Assembly: GCF_042219825.1 (NCBI RefSeq)
Contig: NZ_JBHJHQ010000003.1
Span: 248,001 to 312,000 of the forward strand
Length of the DNA: 64,000 bases
Reading direction: 5' to 3'
Source of the DNA: JBHJHP01 sp042219825
Lineage (GTDB): Bacteria; Bacteroidota; Bacteroidia; Bacteroidales; UBA5342
Of the stretch, positions 18,887 to 29,077 are shown piece by piece. The stretch's first letter is position 1. Every line of letters begins with the position of its first letter. The position numbers were made by a program, and so were the translations under genes. The notes beneath the pieces are model-generated. The model was not told the DNA's origin and made no database searches. It saw only the letters and a list, made by a program, of their open reading frames with translations.

Positions 18887-19981
18887 TTGAAACCAAATAT
18901 CTTATTTCTAATTCATTTTCCACCTCCCATTCACGGATCATCCATGGTAGGATTATCAATAAAGGAAAGCAGACTTATCAACAGTAATTTTAATTGTACA
19001 TACATCGACCTGATGGCATCAAAGAACATGAATGAATCAGGTAAAGTAACGCTAAGAAAGATTTATTACTCTATTACTGTTATATATAAACTGTTAAAAG
19101 AAATTCTCAGAAACAAACCAGATTTATGTTATATCGCTTTAACCACAACCGGAGCAGCACTTATCAGGGATCTGATTATCATAAGCTTACTTCGGATTCT
19201 TAATATAAAAAGAGTCTATCATTTACACAATAAAGGCGTTTACACCAATAGTAAAAACGCAATTAAACGAACTATATATAAAAGTATCTTCAAAGATGCT
19301 TACACCATTCTGTTATCGAAGAATTTATACCAGGATATATCCGATTATATTGATTTTAAAAAGGTTTTTATTTGTCCAAATGGAATAAAGGAGTTTTGCC
19401 CTCCAGTTAGTAAAGGTTCTGGCACGATACCGAATATCCTGTTTCTTTCTAATTTAATTGAAGCCAAAGGTGTTTATATCTTGATAGAGGCTTGTAAAGT
19501 ATTAGCTCAAAAAAATATTGCATTCACCTGCACACTGGCAGGGGCAGAGGGTGATGTTACAAAAAAAATATTGGATCGAATGATTCAAAAACATGGTTTA
19601 TCTGATAAAATAGAATATGTCGGTTTAAAGGTTGGAGAAGAAAAATCGGAACTATTTTTAACAGCTGATATTTTTACCTTACCAACGTATTATTCAAGTG
19701 AATGTTTCCCTCTTGTTCTGTTAGAAGCGATGCAATCCAAATTACCGATAATTTCTACTTACGAAGGAGGCATTCCCGATATTATTGATGATGGAATTAC
19801 CGGCTTTTTAGTTCCGCAAAAGAATGTTGATTTACTGGCACAAAAATTAGAACTGCTAATAAACAATGAATCGTTAAGAACTGAAATGGGTGAAGCCGGA
19901 TTAGAGAAATATAAAGGCTCGTTTACCTTTGATACTTTTGAGTCCAGTCTTAGTAAAATTCTTACCTTACTTTCCAAATAA
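18887..19981 (+). CDS. GT4 family glycosyltransferase (TTG start)
   Basis: GT-B retaining glycosyltransferase starting with KPNILFLIHFPPPIHGSSMV, the usual glycine-containing N-terminal loop. The donor domain shows NILFLSNLIEAKGVYILIEA, TCTLAGAEGD, LPTYYSSECFPLVLLEAMQS (E-x7-E region) and GGIPDIIDDGITGFLV. The start is TTG at 18887; no in-frame ATG is available near the conserved N-terminus, so TTG is likely used. A gap of 123 bases follows before the next gene, larger than usual in this locus. Confidence 0.88.
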   Translation: MKPNILFLIHFPPPIHGSSMVGLSIKESRLINSNFNCTYIDLMASKNMNESGKVTLRKIYYSITVIYKLLKEILRNKPDLCYIALTTTGAALIRDLIIISLLRILNIKRVYHLHNKGVYTNSKNAIKRTIYKSIFKDAYTILLSKNLYQDISDYIDFKKVFICPNGIKEFCPPVSKGSGTIPNILFLSNLIEAKGVYILIEACKVLAQKNIAFTCTLAGAEGDVTKKILDRMIQKHGLSDKIEYVGLKVGEEKSELFLTADIFTLPTYYSSECFPLVLLEAMQSKLPIISTYEGGIPDIIDDGITGFLVPQKNVDLLAQKLELLINNESLRTEMGEAGLEKYKGSFTFDTFESSLSKILTLLSK

Positions 19982-20104
19982 ACTTTAAATTTAATTTTAA
20001 CTACTCTCAGAACTGAATAAACAAAATATTTAATCTTATCCTCACTTTTTAAAAGTATCTGATAATGGATTTGAACAACTGGTATAATAGAAATATAACT
20101 TAAA

Positions 20105-21229
20105 ATGAATAGTACAGAAAAGCCAAAAGCAATTATATTTTATACTTATTTGCCTCCCTGGCGCATTGATGTATTCAACGAAATGGCAAAGTATTATGAT
20201 CTTACTATTCTTTTTTTAAATGCAAATAGTGATGGTTTTGTTTATAACAGAAAACAACTGCTGGACCTTTTGGAAGCTAAGTATAAATTTATTGATAATG
20301 GTTTTAAAATAGGAACTAAACCTTTCCGCTTTGGGTTAATTAAAATAATCAGATCAATACAACCGGAAGTTATCTTTTCTCATGAATATTCTCCTGCCAG
20401 CGTCCTATTATCTACACTTTTAAAGCTCAAAGTATTTACCTTTAAATTGGTTATTACTACTTCTGACAATATTCAAATGGCTAAAGAGGTTAAAAGTATA
20501 AAGGCACTAATGAGAAAGTATATTTTATCACAGTCCCTCGGCATTATTGTTTATAGTAAGGAGGTTCAAGACTGGTATATCCATAAGTTCCCCAAACTTA
20601 AAGTAAGTGTTTGCCCAAATATTCAGAATCCGGAATCTTTACTGAAATACCAAAATAAATTTGAGGAACTCATGTATCAATACCGGCAAAAGTTTTCTCT
20701 TAACATACAGGATCGAATCATACTTTATACCGGGAGATTGGTGCATGTTAAAGGGCTGGATCTGCTTATTAATGCATTCTCAAAAGTTAGTTGTGACAAT
20801 TGCAAACTTTTATTAATAGGGGATGGTAAGGAAAAAGAACGTTTGGAAGAATTGGCTGAAAACTTAAATATGAACGAAAAAGTCATCTTTGCAGGTTATT
20901 ATAGTGGCGCTGAATTATATGCGTGGTACAGATTAGCCCAATTCTTCGTCTTACCGAGTCGGTATGAACCTTTCGGTGCTGTTGTGAATGAAGCATTGGT
21001 TTATGGTTGTCCTGTCATTGCAAGTAAATACATCGGAGCTTTGGACTTTATTAAAGATGGAGACAACGGACTGATATTTGACCCCTTAAATGAACAAAAC
21101 TTCGTTGATACATTGGATTTGGCATTAAAAAAGTTTGAACTTGCAGATAAAAAAGCTAAAAACCTTATGGTACATTCTTTTGAAGAATATGTCTATGTTT
21201 TTAAAGAGATTATAGAAAATGAAAATTGA
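20105..21229 (+). CDS. GT4 family glycosyltransferase
   Basis: Retaining GT-B glycosyltransferase, paralogue of the gene at 17749. It opens AIIFYTYLPPWRIDVFNEMA and has donor-domain motifs IILYTGRLVHVKGLDLLINA, LLLIGDGKEKERLEELAE and LPSRYEPFGAVVNEALVYG (E-x7-E). The 3' end overlaps the following acetyltransferase by 11 bases. The sugar is unknown. Confidence 0.9.
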   Translation: MNSTEKPKAIIFYTYLPPWRIDVFNEMAKYYDLTILFLNANSDGFVYNRKQLLDLLEAKYKFIDNGFKIGTKPFRFGLIKIIRSIQPEVIFSHEYSPASVLLSTLLKLKVFTFKLVITTSDNIQMAKEVKSIKALMRKYILSQSLGIIVYSKEVQDWYIHKFPKLKVSVCPNIQNPESLLKYQNKFEELMYQYRQKFSLNIQDRIILYTGRLVHVKGLDLLINAFSKVSCDNCKLLLIGDGKEKERLEELAENLNMNEKVIFAGYYSGAELYAWYRLAQFFVLPSRYEPFGAVVNEALVYGCPVIASKYIGALDFIKDGDNGLIFDPLNEQNFVDTLDLALKKFELADKKAKNLMVHSFEEYVYVFKEIIENEN

Positions 21230-21791
21230 TTATTCAAATATGCCCAAGGGGCAAAATAAAAGTATTTTCAAAATTAAGTACTTGTTAAACTATTTAAGGA
21301 CTTGGGTTCTACTTAATTTAAAATATCCATGGGTTAACTATAATGGATTTGTAAGAATAATGCGGTTTACAGGTTTTGCAAAACGTAAAATAAGTATTGG
21401 TCATAACGTACAGTTTGGGAAATATTGTAGTATCGCTGCAGATGTAGTATTCGGCAATAATATATTAGTAGCAAGCAGGGTTGCCTTTGTCGGGAAACAG
21501 GATCATCTTACAGATTTACCAGGTCAAACAATTTGGAGCTCGCCAAGAGGGAAAGATTCCATGACTATTGTGGAAGATGATGTATGGATTGGCACTGGAG
21601 CAATAATTTTAGCTGGTATAAAAATTAGTAAAGGTTCAGTTGTTGCTGCAGGCTCACTAGTTACTAAGGATATTCCTGAATGTGAGATTTGGGGAGGTAT
21701 TCCTGCTAAAAAAATTAAAGATCGTTTTAATTCTGAAGAAGATAAGCTACAACATCTTTCTTATCTAAGTAATTACTTAAATGAAAAATAA
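21219..21791 (+). CDS. Left-handed beta-helix O-acetyltransferase
   Basis: A 190-residue hexapeptide acetyltransferase. After a basic, partly hydrophobic N-terminus, coils start at about 58 (ISIGHNVQFGKYCSIAADVV). The catalytic region is FVGKQDHLTDLPG with a conserved His, and the protein ends with DDVWIGTGAIILAGIKIS and IPECEIWGGIPAKKIKDRF. Both ends overlap neighbours by 11 bases, so expression is coupled to the GT4 before it and the Fe-S protein after it. Confidence 0.85.
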   Translation: MKIDYSNMPKGQNKSIFKIKYLLNYLRTWVLLNLKYPWVNYNGFVRIMRFTGFAKRKISIGHNVQFGKYCSIAADVVFGNNILVASRVAFVGKQDHLTDLPGQTIWSSPRGKDSMTIVEDDVWIGTGAIILAGIKISKGSVVAAGSLVTKDIPECEIWGGIPAKKIKDRFNSEEDKLQHLSYLSNYLNEK

Positions 21792-22992
21792 CTTCCCTCA
21801 TTTACCCAGCAATAATAAATGTACTGGATGCTTAGCATGCACAGATATTTGTAAACATAATGCTTTATCAATATCAAGAATGCATGGCTTACGATTTGTT
21901 CAGTTGAGTAAAGATAAATGTACCCAGTGTGGATTATGTGAAAAGGTATGCCCAATAAATAATCCACTTAACCACAACCAGCTACCTGGTATAAAAGCAT
22001 TTGAAGGATGGATAGAAATAGAACATCTACGGTTAAAATCTGCCAGCGGTGGTGCATTTACTGCTTTCGCACGGGAAATTATAAATAAAAGTGGTTTTGC
22101 AATTGGAGCAATGTTTTGGAATAATGAAGTTTATCATAAGGATATAAACAGTTTTAATGAATTAAATAGGTTGCAAAATAGTAAATACTTACAAAGCAAT
22201 ACTTCTGGTATATTTAATAAAACCCAAACACTCCTAAATACTGGAGCATGGGTATTATTTTCAGGTACGTCATGCCAAGTTGCAGGTCTAAATAATTTCC
22301 TAAACGTAAAATCCATTAATACAGAAAAGCTTATCACAGTAGATCTACTATGTCATGGAGTGCCAAGTGATGAAGCATTAACTTACCACTTAAAAAAATA
22401 TAAGGATGCTCAAATTGTATCTTTTAGAGATAAAACGGAAGGATGGTGGGGAATAAAATCACAAAATACAACGATCCAGTTTCAAAAAGGAAAGATTTTA
22501 ACTAAAAGATTTGATCGTAGAACTGATTTGTTTTACCGGGATTTTTTGACAGGCCTTTCTTCCAGAACAAGCTGCTGTAATTGCAAATTTTCAACTTTAC
22601 CACGTTATGCAGACATAACGATTGGAGACTTTTGGGGGACTAGCAGTAAATATGAAGACCAATTTAAAGGGGTGTCTGTAATTTTTGCAAATAATAAAAA
22701 AGGGGCTGATTTTATAACCTCAGTTAAAGATCTTTATTTGGGAGATATCAGTTTAAATGATGCGATGAAATCAAATCCGAGGGTCTATACGGGTTTTACA
22801 TTTATAAAATACCATCCTTTAATATTATTCAGACATCTTATGCATAAAGTTTTACCTTATGAAGTATTCCATTCCATTTTAATTAATAAAATGCCTTGGA
22901 GGCTTATTTGGGGATTTTATCGACTCTTAACTAAAATATCTGAAAAAGTATTATTAAAAAAGATTAACATTAAAATTAATAAGGTCACTTAA
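21781..22992 (+). CDS. FrhB-like Fe-S protein paired with pyruvyltransferase
   Basis: Two 4Fe-4S ferredoxin clusters at the N-terminus (Cys14, 17, 20, 24 and Cys47, 50, 53, 57) are followed by a coenzyme F420 hydrogenase beta-subunit-like domain, with LKSASGGAFTAFA, FSGTSCQVAGLNNF and DLLCHGVPSDEAL. Proteins of this type commonly sit directly before polysaccharide pyruvyltransferase genes, as here. Their biochemical role in that setting is not established; a redox step on the sugar or its cofactor is a guess. The stop overlaps the next start by one base. Confidence 0.85.
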   Translation: MKNNFPHLPSNNKCTGCLACTDICKHNALSISRMHGLRFVQLSKDKCTQCGLCEKVCPINNPLNHNQLPGIKAFEGWIEIEHLRLKSASGGAFTAFAREIINKSGFAIGAMFWNNEVYHKDINSFNELNRLQNSKYLQSNTSGIFNKTQTLLNTGAWVLFSGTSCQVAGLNNFLNVKSINTEKLITVDLLCHGVPSDEALTYHLKKYKDAQIVSFRDKTEGWWGIKSQNTTIQFQKGKILTKRFDRRTDLFYRDFLTGLSSRTSCCNCKFSTLPRYADITIGDFWGTSSKYEDQFKGVSVIFANNKKGADFITSVKDLYLGDISLNDAMKSNPRVYTGFTFIKYHPLILFRHLMHKVLPYEVFHSILINKMPWRLIWGFYRLLTKISEKVLLKKINIKINKVT

Positions 22993-24149
22993 TGAAAAAA
23001 ATTGGAATTATAACTGTGTCCAAAACTTATAATTTTGGGGCAGAATTGCAGGCCTTTGCGTTACAAAAGAAGCTTTGCTTGATGGGTTATCAGGCTGAAA
23101 TAATTGATTATCTCTATTTTAAAAACAGTAAATACAAATTTACAAAATCTGCAAAACCTTTATTTAAGTTTTCGAAAACGCAGATTATAAAAGAATATAT
23201 ATTGTATCGCATCCTTTCGCCGGTTTATGACTTAATTATGCCCCAAATATTTCCTCGTTTAAAACGTAAAATGTATAACTTCAATTATTTTAATACTGAA
23301 GTTTCGAAGTTTTCAAAAACCTACAAAAGTTTTGATGAATTATATTCAGCACAAATGCCATATGATGTCTATATTGCTGGCAGTGATCAATTATGGAATC
23401 CAAATACAGGAACTTCGTTGAAGCCTTATTTTTTAACATTTGCTCCAAATAACAGAAAAAAACTATCATATGCTTCAAGCTTCGGTGTTTCAATGATAAA
23501 TCCGGAGCAGAACTCAATCTATCGTGAGTTGTTAAATAATCTCGATTTTATCTCTGCGCGCGAAAAACAAGGAGTTAAGCTTGCAGAGATGCTTACTGGC
23601 AAAAGAGTAACACAAGTACTTGATCCGACATTATTATTAAACAAAGAAGACTGGAGCAATTTAGTCTCCCTGAATAATTTCAAATTCAAAAATTATATTT
23701 TAATTTACCAATTATCTGATTCTAATACAATAATCAGCTTGGCGAATTTCATTAAAGATAAAACCGGGATGCCTATTTATCGTATAACTAAGAATCCTTT
23801 TTTCAATTCCAAAGATGCAAACATAACAAACATAACAGATGCAGGACCTAGAGAATTCATAAGTTACTTTTTAAATGCATCTTTTATTATTACCAATTCA
23901 TTTCATGGAACAGCATTTTCTGTAAATTTCAAAATACCTTTTACAGCAATATTATCAAAAAAGAGAAAAAATAACTCAAGAATAGAAAGCTTCCTTGAGA
24001 CAACAAATCTTTATAACAGATTACTTTATGAAGAAGATAATAATAAGTTTAACGAGCTTTCTTTGGTAGTCGACTTTAATAATTCATCTCGTTTGCTGAA
24101 TGAAGAAATTATCAAGTCAATTGAATTTTTACAAAAATCTATAAATTAA
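22992..24149 (+). CDS. Polysaccharide pyruvyltransferase (WcaK/CsaB family)
   Basis: A 385-residue pyruvyltransferase that should attach pyruvate from PEP as a ketal on a sugar. Visible family features are the N-terminal IGIITVSKTYNFGAELQAFAL, YIAGSDQLWNP in the middle, SYASSFGVS, ISAREKQGVKLAE, and the C-terminal PREFISYFLNASFIITNSFHG, the strand that carries the conserved Ser/His residues. It overlaps the Fe-S partner by one base. Pyruvate would add negative charge to the polymer. Confidence 0.9.
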   Translation: MKKIGIITVSKTYNFGAELQAFALQKKLCLMGYQAEIIDYLYFKNSKYKFTKSAKPLFKFSKTQIIKEYILYRILSPVYDLIMPQIFPRLKRKMYNFNYFNTEVSKFSKTYKSFDELYSAQMPYDVYIAGSDQLWNPNTGTSLKPYFLTFAPNNRKKLSYASSFGVSMINPEQNSIYRELLNNLDFISAREKQGVKLAEMLTGKRVTQVLDPTLLLNKEDWSNLVSLNNFKFKNYILIYQLSDSNTIISLANFIKDKTGMPIYRITKNPFFNSKDANITNITDAGPREFISYFLNASFIITNSFHGTAFSVNFKIPFTAILSKKRKNNSRIESFLETTNLYNRLLYEEDNNKFNELSLVVDFNNSSRLLNEEIIKSIEFLQKSIN

Positions 24150-24155
24150 TATTAG

Positions 24156-25382
24156 ATGATTAATGTACTGATCAATGCATATGCTTGTTCCCCTAATAAA
24201 GGATCTGAACCAGGAATGGCATGGAACTGGATCATAAATATTGCAAAATATTGTAATGTTTATGTTATTACAGAAGGAGAATGGCAGAATGAAATCGAAC
24301 ATGAGTTACAGTATTTAACACAAAAAAATAATATTCATTTCTATTTTAGCCCCGTCTCGCAAAGCATTAGAAATATGTGCTGGAATCAGGGGGACTGGCG
24401 TTTCTACTTTTTTTACAGGTCGTGGCAAAAGAAAACACTGAAAATTTCCAGAAGAATTGTTGCCGAACATAAAATTGATATCATCCACCAGCTGAATATG
24501 ATTGGATTCCGTGAGCCGGGATATTTATACAGGTTAAATAAACCAATCATTTGGGGACCTGTTGATGCGAAAGAAAAATTCCCTGTTGCATATCTCAATG
24601 GCGCAACCCCAGGTGAAAAATACTTCATCCACCTGAAAAACATAATTACATATTTCCAACTTAAAACCTGGTGGCGTATTAAAAATGCAGTAAGAAGGTC
24701 TACTATAATTTTAACTGCATCTTCACAGTCTGCTAATACCTTTAAAAAGTATTTTAATAAAGATACGCTGATGATCAATGAAACCGGATGTTATGTCACA
24801 AATAAAAAACCGGCTTACAAGAATTCTTCCAATGAATTATCGCTTCTATGGGTTGGAAAATTTGATTTTCGGAAACAACTTACTTTGGCGCTCCAATCAT
24901 TGGCTGAAATCGATAAATCATATCATATTAAGTTGCATATTGTTGGCGGGAAAAGTTCAGAAGAAGACCATTTCAAAACTATTGCAGAAAAACTAAATAT
25001 ATCGGACAAATGTATTTGGCATGGAATAATACCTCATGGTGAAGTGCAGAGTCTCATGCGATCCTCAGATTTACTTTTCTTTACAAGCGTTGCAGAAGGA
25101 ACCCCCCATGTTGTTCTGGAATCCATTGGGAATGACCTACCTGTACTATGCTTTAATACATGTGGACAGGGAGATGTTGTAAATGATCAAATTGGGATCA
25201 AAATTGAACTTTCCAATCCGAAACAATCCCGAATTGATTTTGCTCAACAAATTGCTTTCCTGTATAAAAATCCTGAAATACTGATTAAACTCTCTCAAAA
25301 TTGTAACACACGTCAATCAGAACTTTCCTGGGAGAAAAAAGCGCAAACAGTATATGACCTTTATAAAAAAATACTACTTTGA
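24156..25382 (+). CDS. GT4 family glycosyltransferase
   Basis: GT-B glycosyltransferase with the N-terminal VLINAYACSPNKGSEPGMAW element seen in a GT4 subgroup that opens with a GSE-GMAW loop. The donor domain has LLWVGKFDFRKQLTLALQSL, KLHIVGGKSSEED, IIPHGEVQSLMRSSDLLFFT and EGTPHVVLESIGNDLPVL (the E-x7-E equivalent). It overlaps the gtrA-like gene by four bases. Confidence 0.88.
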   Translation: MINVLINAYACSPNKGSEPGMAWNWIINIAKYCNVYVITEGEWQNEIEHELQYLTQKNNIHFYFSPVSQSIRNMCWNQGDWRFYFFYRSWQKKTLKISRRIVAEHKIDIIHQLNMIGFREPGYLYRLNKPIIWGPVDAKEKFPVAYLNGATPGEKYFIHLKNIITYFQLKTWWRIKNAVRRSTIILTASSQSANTFKKYFNKDTLMINETGCYVTNKKPAYKNSSNELSLLWVGKFDFRKQLTLALQSLAEIDKSYHIKLHIVGGKSSEEDHFKTIAEKLNISDKCIWHGIIPHGEVQSLMRSSDLLFFTSVAEGTPHVVLESIGNDLPVLCFNTCGQGDVVNDQIGIKIELSNPKQSRIDFAQQIAFLYKNPEILIKLSQNCNTRQSELSWEKKAQTVYDLYKKILL

Positions 25383-25777
25383 TATTCGAAAAAGTAATTA
25401 GTAAAATACTTACAGCAAGACAGGAAATATTCCGATTTGTTGTAGTCGGAATTATAGCAACAATTCTGCATTACGGGATCTATTATATTCTCTTACAACT
25501 ACATATTAAAACAAATCTGGCTTATTCTACAGGATATTTCCTAAGTTTTATCGTTAATTATTTTTTAACCGTTTCGTATACATTCAAAACAAAGTCAAGT
25601 ATCAAGAAAGGGTTAGGATTTGGGATTAGCCATCTTATCAATTATTTGCTACATATCCTTTTTCTTAACTTCTATATTTACATCGGTTTTAAAAATACAC
25701 TTGCACCAATTCCAGTATATGCAACCGTGGTTCCAATCAATTTTTTATTAATTAGGACTGTCATGAATTCGAAGTAA
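25379..25777 (+). CDS. GtrA-like small membrane protein
   Basis: A 132-residue protein with four hydrophobic segments and the GtrA family opening FRFVVVGIIATILHYGIYYI and FLSFIVNYFLTVSYTFK. GtrA proteins are thought to help present or flip undecaprenyl-phosphate-linked sugars. It is followed by a GT-C-like membrane protein and a DPM-like GT2, which together resemble a gtrA/gtrC/gtrB set for adding a side-chain sugar outside the membrane. The start is TTG at 25379, overlapping the GT4 stop. Confidence 0.85.
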   Translation: MIFEKVISKILTARQEIFRFVVVGIIATILHYGIYYILLQLHIKTNLAYSTGYFLSFIVNYFLTVSYTFKTKSSIKKGLGFGISHLINYLLHILFLNFYIYIGFKNTLAPIPVYATVVPINFLLIRTVMNSK

Positions 25778-25805
25778 AGATATTTACCAAATCATACTTA
25801 AATGA

Positions 25806-27119
25806 ATGAATATCAACTTAATAACAAGAATAATGAAAAATATAATTCTTAAAGTTTTATTTACTTATATTGGCCTAATCGCTGTATATTTAGTGCTAAT
25901 GGTATTAGTGCATTCAATACCAACAAGTAAGTTGGATCAAAATATACTCAAATCCACTAAAATTATTCAAAAGGAAGGATTATATCCTAAAATTCTGAAT
26001 TTTAAGCTTTTTCAACTGGATAATTTTACTGATGTCATGATGTTAAATATCGTAGCATCTGCAGATTCAAAAGAACCATTAAAAGCCGCAATGGACAATT
26101 ATTATTGGAGATCTGATAACTTTATGAATCTTGCAAATGATACTGAAAAAATTATTAATAATGACAAATCCGGCTTATCAATGATGAGCTATGGAAGATA
26201 CTGGCAGGGTTATCTAATATTTTTACGCCCAGCTCTATTAATTTTTAGTTATGAACAGATCAGGATACTTCATTTTATTTTACTATTTTCACTCCTGTCT
26301 ATAGCGAGTATTTTAATATATAAAATTATATCATCAAAAGTTGCTTATGTGTTTCTTATATCATTACTATTTATAAATTTCCCAATTGTTCCTTTGAGCA
26401 TGCAATTCTCAACGGTCTTCTACATCGCGTTCACAAGTATCATAATATTACTACTCAACAGAGAAACATTTAAACAAGATGATAAGTTCTTCATCCTGTT
26501 TTTCAGTATTGGTTCTGTTACAAGCTTTTTAGACTTTTTGACAGCACCGTTGGTTACTTTAGGCCTTCCTCTCACAATTTATATTTTGTCTGGTGAAGAA
26601 AAACTAAAAAAGATCATGACCGTCATTAAAGCCTCCATTCTATGGTTTGTTGGGTATGCCTTAACATGGTCCTCGAAATGGATAATTGGTGGATTATTAA
26701 CAAGGACCGATATATGGAGTAGCGCCATGGAATCAACTGCTAAAAGAACGTCAAATGATTACAGGGGAATGGAAATGACAATAACCAATATTTTTAAATT
26801 TATTTGGAAGACAATTGAAGAGATGAATCTCACAACCTACTTTTGGCTTGGAATAATAACAATTATTTTAATATTTATTGTATATTCTATTCTCCTGGTA
26901 AGAAATCAAAAAGTCATTCAAAAAAATTTATTCCTTCTTTTAATTGCAGGCATGGTGCCTTTCTGGTATCTTGTACTACGGAATCATTCCATTCAACATG
27001 GCTGGTTTACCTGGCGTGCACTGGTTGTTTCTGTATTTGCACTGATACTATTTATCCTCAATACAACGTCTATAAAGAATTTTAAACTTACCTTTTTAAA
27101 ACTCAGGAAACATGAATGA
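25806..27119 (+). CDS. Polytopic membrane protein, possible GT-C transferase
   Basis: I do not recognise a named family. The 437 residues contain an N-terminal membrane helix, a polar stretch of about 100 residues (40-140, with NYYWRSDNFMNLAND and SMMSYGRYWQGYLIFLRP), then about ten hydrophobic helices. That topology, and its position between a GtrA-like protein and a DPM-like GT2, fit a GT-C enzyme using a polyprenyl-phosphate sugar. The start could also be the ATG ten codons downstream (25836). It overlaps the next gene by eight bases. Confidence 0.6.
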   Translation: MNINLITRIMKNIILKVLFTYIGLIAVYLVLMVLVHSIPTSKLDQNILKSTKIIQKEGLYPKILNFKLFQLDNFTDVMMLNIVASADSKEPLKAAMDNYYWRSDNFMNLANDTEKIINNDKSGLSMMSYGRYWQGYLIFLRPALLIFSYEQIRILHFILLFSLLSIASILIYKIISSKVAYVFLISLLFINFPIVPLSMQFSTVFYIAFTSIIILLLNRETFKQDDKFFILFFSIGSVTSFLDFLTAPLVTLGLPLTIYILSGEEKLKKIMTVIKASILWFVGYALTWSSKWIIGGLLTRTDIWSSAMESTAKRTSNDYRGMEMTITNIFKFIWKTIEEMNLTTYFWLGIITIILIFIVYSILLVRNQKVIQKNLFLLLIAGMVPFWYLVLRNHSIQHGWFTWRALVVSVFALILFILNTTSIKNFKLTFLKLRKHE

Positions 27120-28047
27120 TGCTAAAAAGATTGCAGTTTTGATCCCATGTTACAATGAGAGTCAGACAATCGAAAAAGTAATTACAGATTTTAAAAACGA
27201 GCTGCCAGATTCTGTTGTTTATGTTTATGACAATAATTCAACAGATGGTACAGCAGAAATTGCAGCAAAAGCAGGCGCTGTGGTTAAATACGAATATCGT
27301 CAGGGAAAAGGTAATGTAATCAGAAGTATGTTTCGGGATATTGATGCTGATTGCTACTTAATGATTGACGGGGACGACACCTATCCTGCGGAACATGCAA
27401 AAGTAATGGTTAACCTTGTTCTCAATAAAAGTGTAGATATGGTAATTGGGGACAGATTATCATCAACCTATTTTAAAGAAAATAAAAGGCCATTTCATAA
27501 TCTGGGTAATAGAACTGTTCGTCTTCTGATTAATAAACTATTTAAGAATAATATCAAAGATATTATGACTGGTTACAGGGCTTTCAGTTATGATTTTGTT
27601 AAAAATTTTCCTGTTCTGTCAAAAGGTTTTGAAATAGAAACGGAGATGACAATCCATGCCCTTGATAAGAATTTTCTACTTAAAGAAGTTCATGTTAATT
27701 ACAGAGACAGACCTGAAGGGAGTGATTCTAAGCTAAATACATTTATGGATGGTTTTAAAGTCTTAAGAATAATCTTTTATTTATTCAGAGACTACAAACC
27801 CTTTTTATTTTTCACCTACCTCGCAATCTTGACTGGGGCAATTTCACTTCTTTTATTTATTCCTATTTTAATTGAGTTTTTAGAGACTGGCTTAGTCCCC
27901 CGATTCCCGACATTAATTGTGTCAGGAATAACCGGAATTGTCGCATTATTGTTATGGATATGTGGAATCATCCTGGAAGTCATTGTAAAAAAACATCGCC
28001 AGTTATACGAATTATTATTAAAACATAAAGTTCAGGATTTATCTTAA
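27112..28047 (+). CDS. DPM-like GT2 (polyprenyl-phosphate sugar synthase)
   Basis: GT2 of the dolichol-phosphate-mannose synthase type with two C-terminal membrane helices (about 235-258 and 268-292). Motifs: IAVLIPCYNESQTIEKVI, VYVYDNNSTDGTAEIA, RQGKGNVIRSMF, MIDGDDTYP (DxD-like) and IKDIMTGYRAFS. It should make an undecaprenyl-phosphate sugar for the upstream GT-C-like protein. This GtrB role is inferred from gene order. The start overlaps the preceding gene by eight bases. Confidence 0.88.
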   Translation: MNDAKKIAVLIPCYNESQTIEKVITDFKNELPDSVVYVYDNNSTDGTAEIAAKAGAVVKYEYRQGKGNVIRSMFRDIDADCYLMIDGDDTYPAEHAKVMVNLVLNKSVDMVIGDRLSSTYFKENKRPFHNLGNRTVRLLINKLFKNNIKDIMTGYRAFSYDFVKNFPVLSKGFEIETEMTIHALDKNFLLKEVHVNYRDRPEGSDSKLNTFMDGFKVLRIIFYLFRDYKPFLFFTYLAILTGAISLLLFIPILIEFLETGLVPRFPTLIVSGITGIVALLLWICGIILEVIVKKHRQLYELLLKHKVQDLS

Positions 28048-28057
28048 ATAATAGCCA

Positions 28058-29005
28058 ATGGACAAAAAACCAGCACCGGTTTGTTTTTTTACTTATAAAA
28101 GGCTCTCTGAAACAAAATTAGCCATTGATGCACTTAAAAATAATTATCTGTCTGAGAAAACAGACATTTATATTTATTCCGATGGTCCAAAATATGAAGT
28201 TGATTCATCTAAAGTTGATTCGATAAGGGAGTATCTTAAAACCATAACAGGTTTTAAATCTGTTACTATCAACAACTCGGAAACAAATCTTGGATTGGCC
28301 GGATCTATCATCAATGGTGTTTCAGATGTTTTGATGAAGTATGAAAGAGTAATTGTGCTTGAGGACGATCTGATTACATCACCTAACTTCTTAAACTTTA
28401 TGAATCAGGCGCTTGACCGCTATAAGAATCAGGATAATATTCAAACAGTATGTGGCTTTTCAGTTGCAATTGACCATTATTCAGATGATGTATATTTCCA
28501 ACGCCGACCTTTTTCATGGGGCTGGGCAACCTGGAAAGATTATTGGAACACTTCAATCTTTGATAAAAAAGAAATTAAAGAGCAACTTCAAAATAACATT
28601 TCACTTATTGATGGTTTTAAACATTTTTGTGGAGATAATCTGGGGAAAATGTTACTGGGTTCTTTAGACAATAAAAATGATTCCTGGTTTGTAAGATGGG
28701 CTTTCAATCAGTTTCTTGAAAAGAGGTATTCCGTAATCCCTTCAAAATCACTTATCCGTAACATTGGATTCGGAATTGATGGAACGCACTGTAAAGGTAT
28801 AAATCCATATACTTCATTTTATGCTGATCCGGAACAAACAAATTTCAACCTGATTCCGTTTTCGGAACCTGATGAAAATTTAACAAAGGATTTTTTACAT
28901 TACTTTACTTTGCGTCATAAGGTTGCTTTGCGATTAAAATTATTGAAACATAAAGAAGGCAGAGATCTTGTTTTCGATGAAATCAGGCAAAAACTAAATT
29001 TGTAA
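28058..29005 (+). CDS. GT-A glycosyltransferase (GT2/GNT-I-like)
   Basis: A 315-residue GT-A transferase with APVCFFTYKRLSETKLAI, IYIYSDGPK, ETNLGLAGSIINGVSDV and the metal-binding VIVLEDDLITSPNFL, an E-D-D motif reminiscent of GNT-I-like enzymes rather than classical GT2. SWGWATWKDYW follows in the acceptor half. It lies ten bases after the DPM-like gene. The substrate is unknown. Confidence 0.82.
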   Translation: MDKKPAPVCFFTYKRLSETKLAIDALKNNYLSEKTDIYIYSDGPKYEVDSSKVDSIREYLKTITGFKSVTINNSETNLGLAGSIINGVSDVLMKYERVIVLEDDLITSPNFLNFMNQALDRYKNQDNIQTVCGFSVAIDHYSDDVYFQRRPFSWGWATWKDYWNTSIFDKKEIKEQLQNNISLIDGFKHFCGDNLGKMLLGSLDNKNDSWFVRWAFNQFLEKRYSVIPSKSLIRNIGFGIDGTHCKGINPYTSFYADPEQTNFNLIPFSEPDENLTKDFLHYFTLRHKVALRLKLLKHKEGRDLVFDEIRQKLNL

Positions 29006-29077
29006 ACAGACTGTTATACTAATGCACCTAATCTGATTTTATGAATATCCCTCTCATATTTATATATTTTCTGAAAT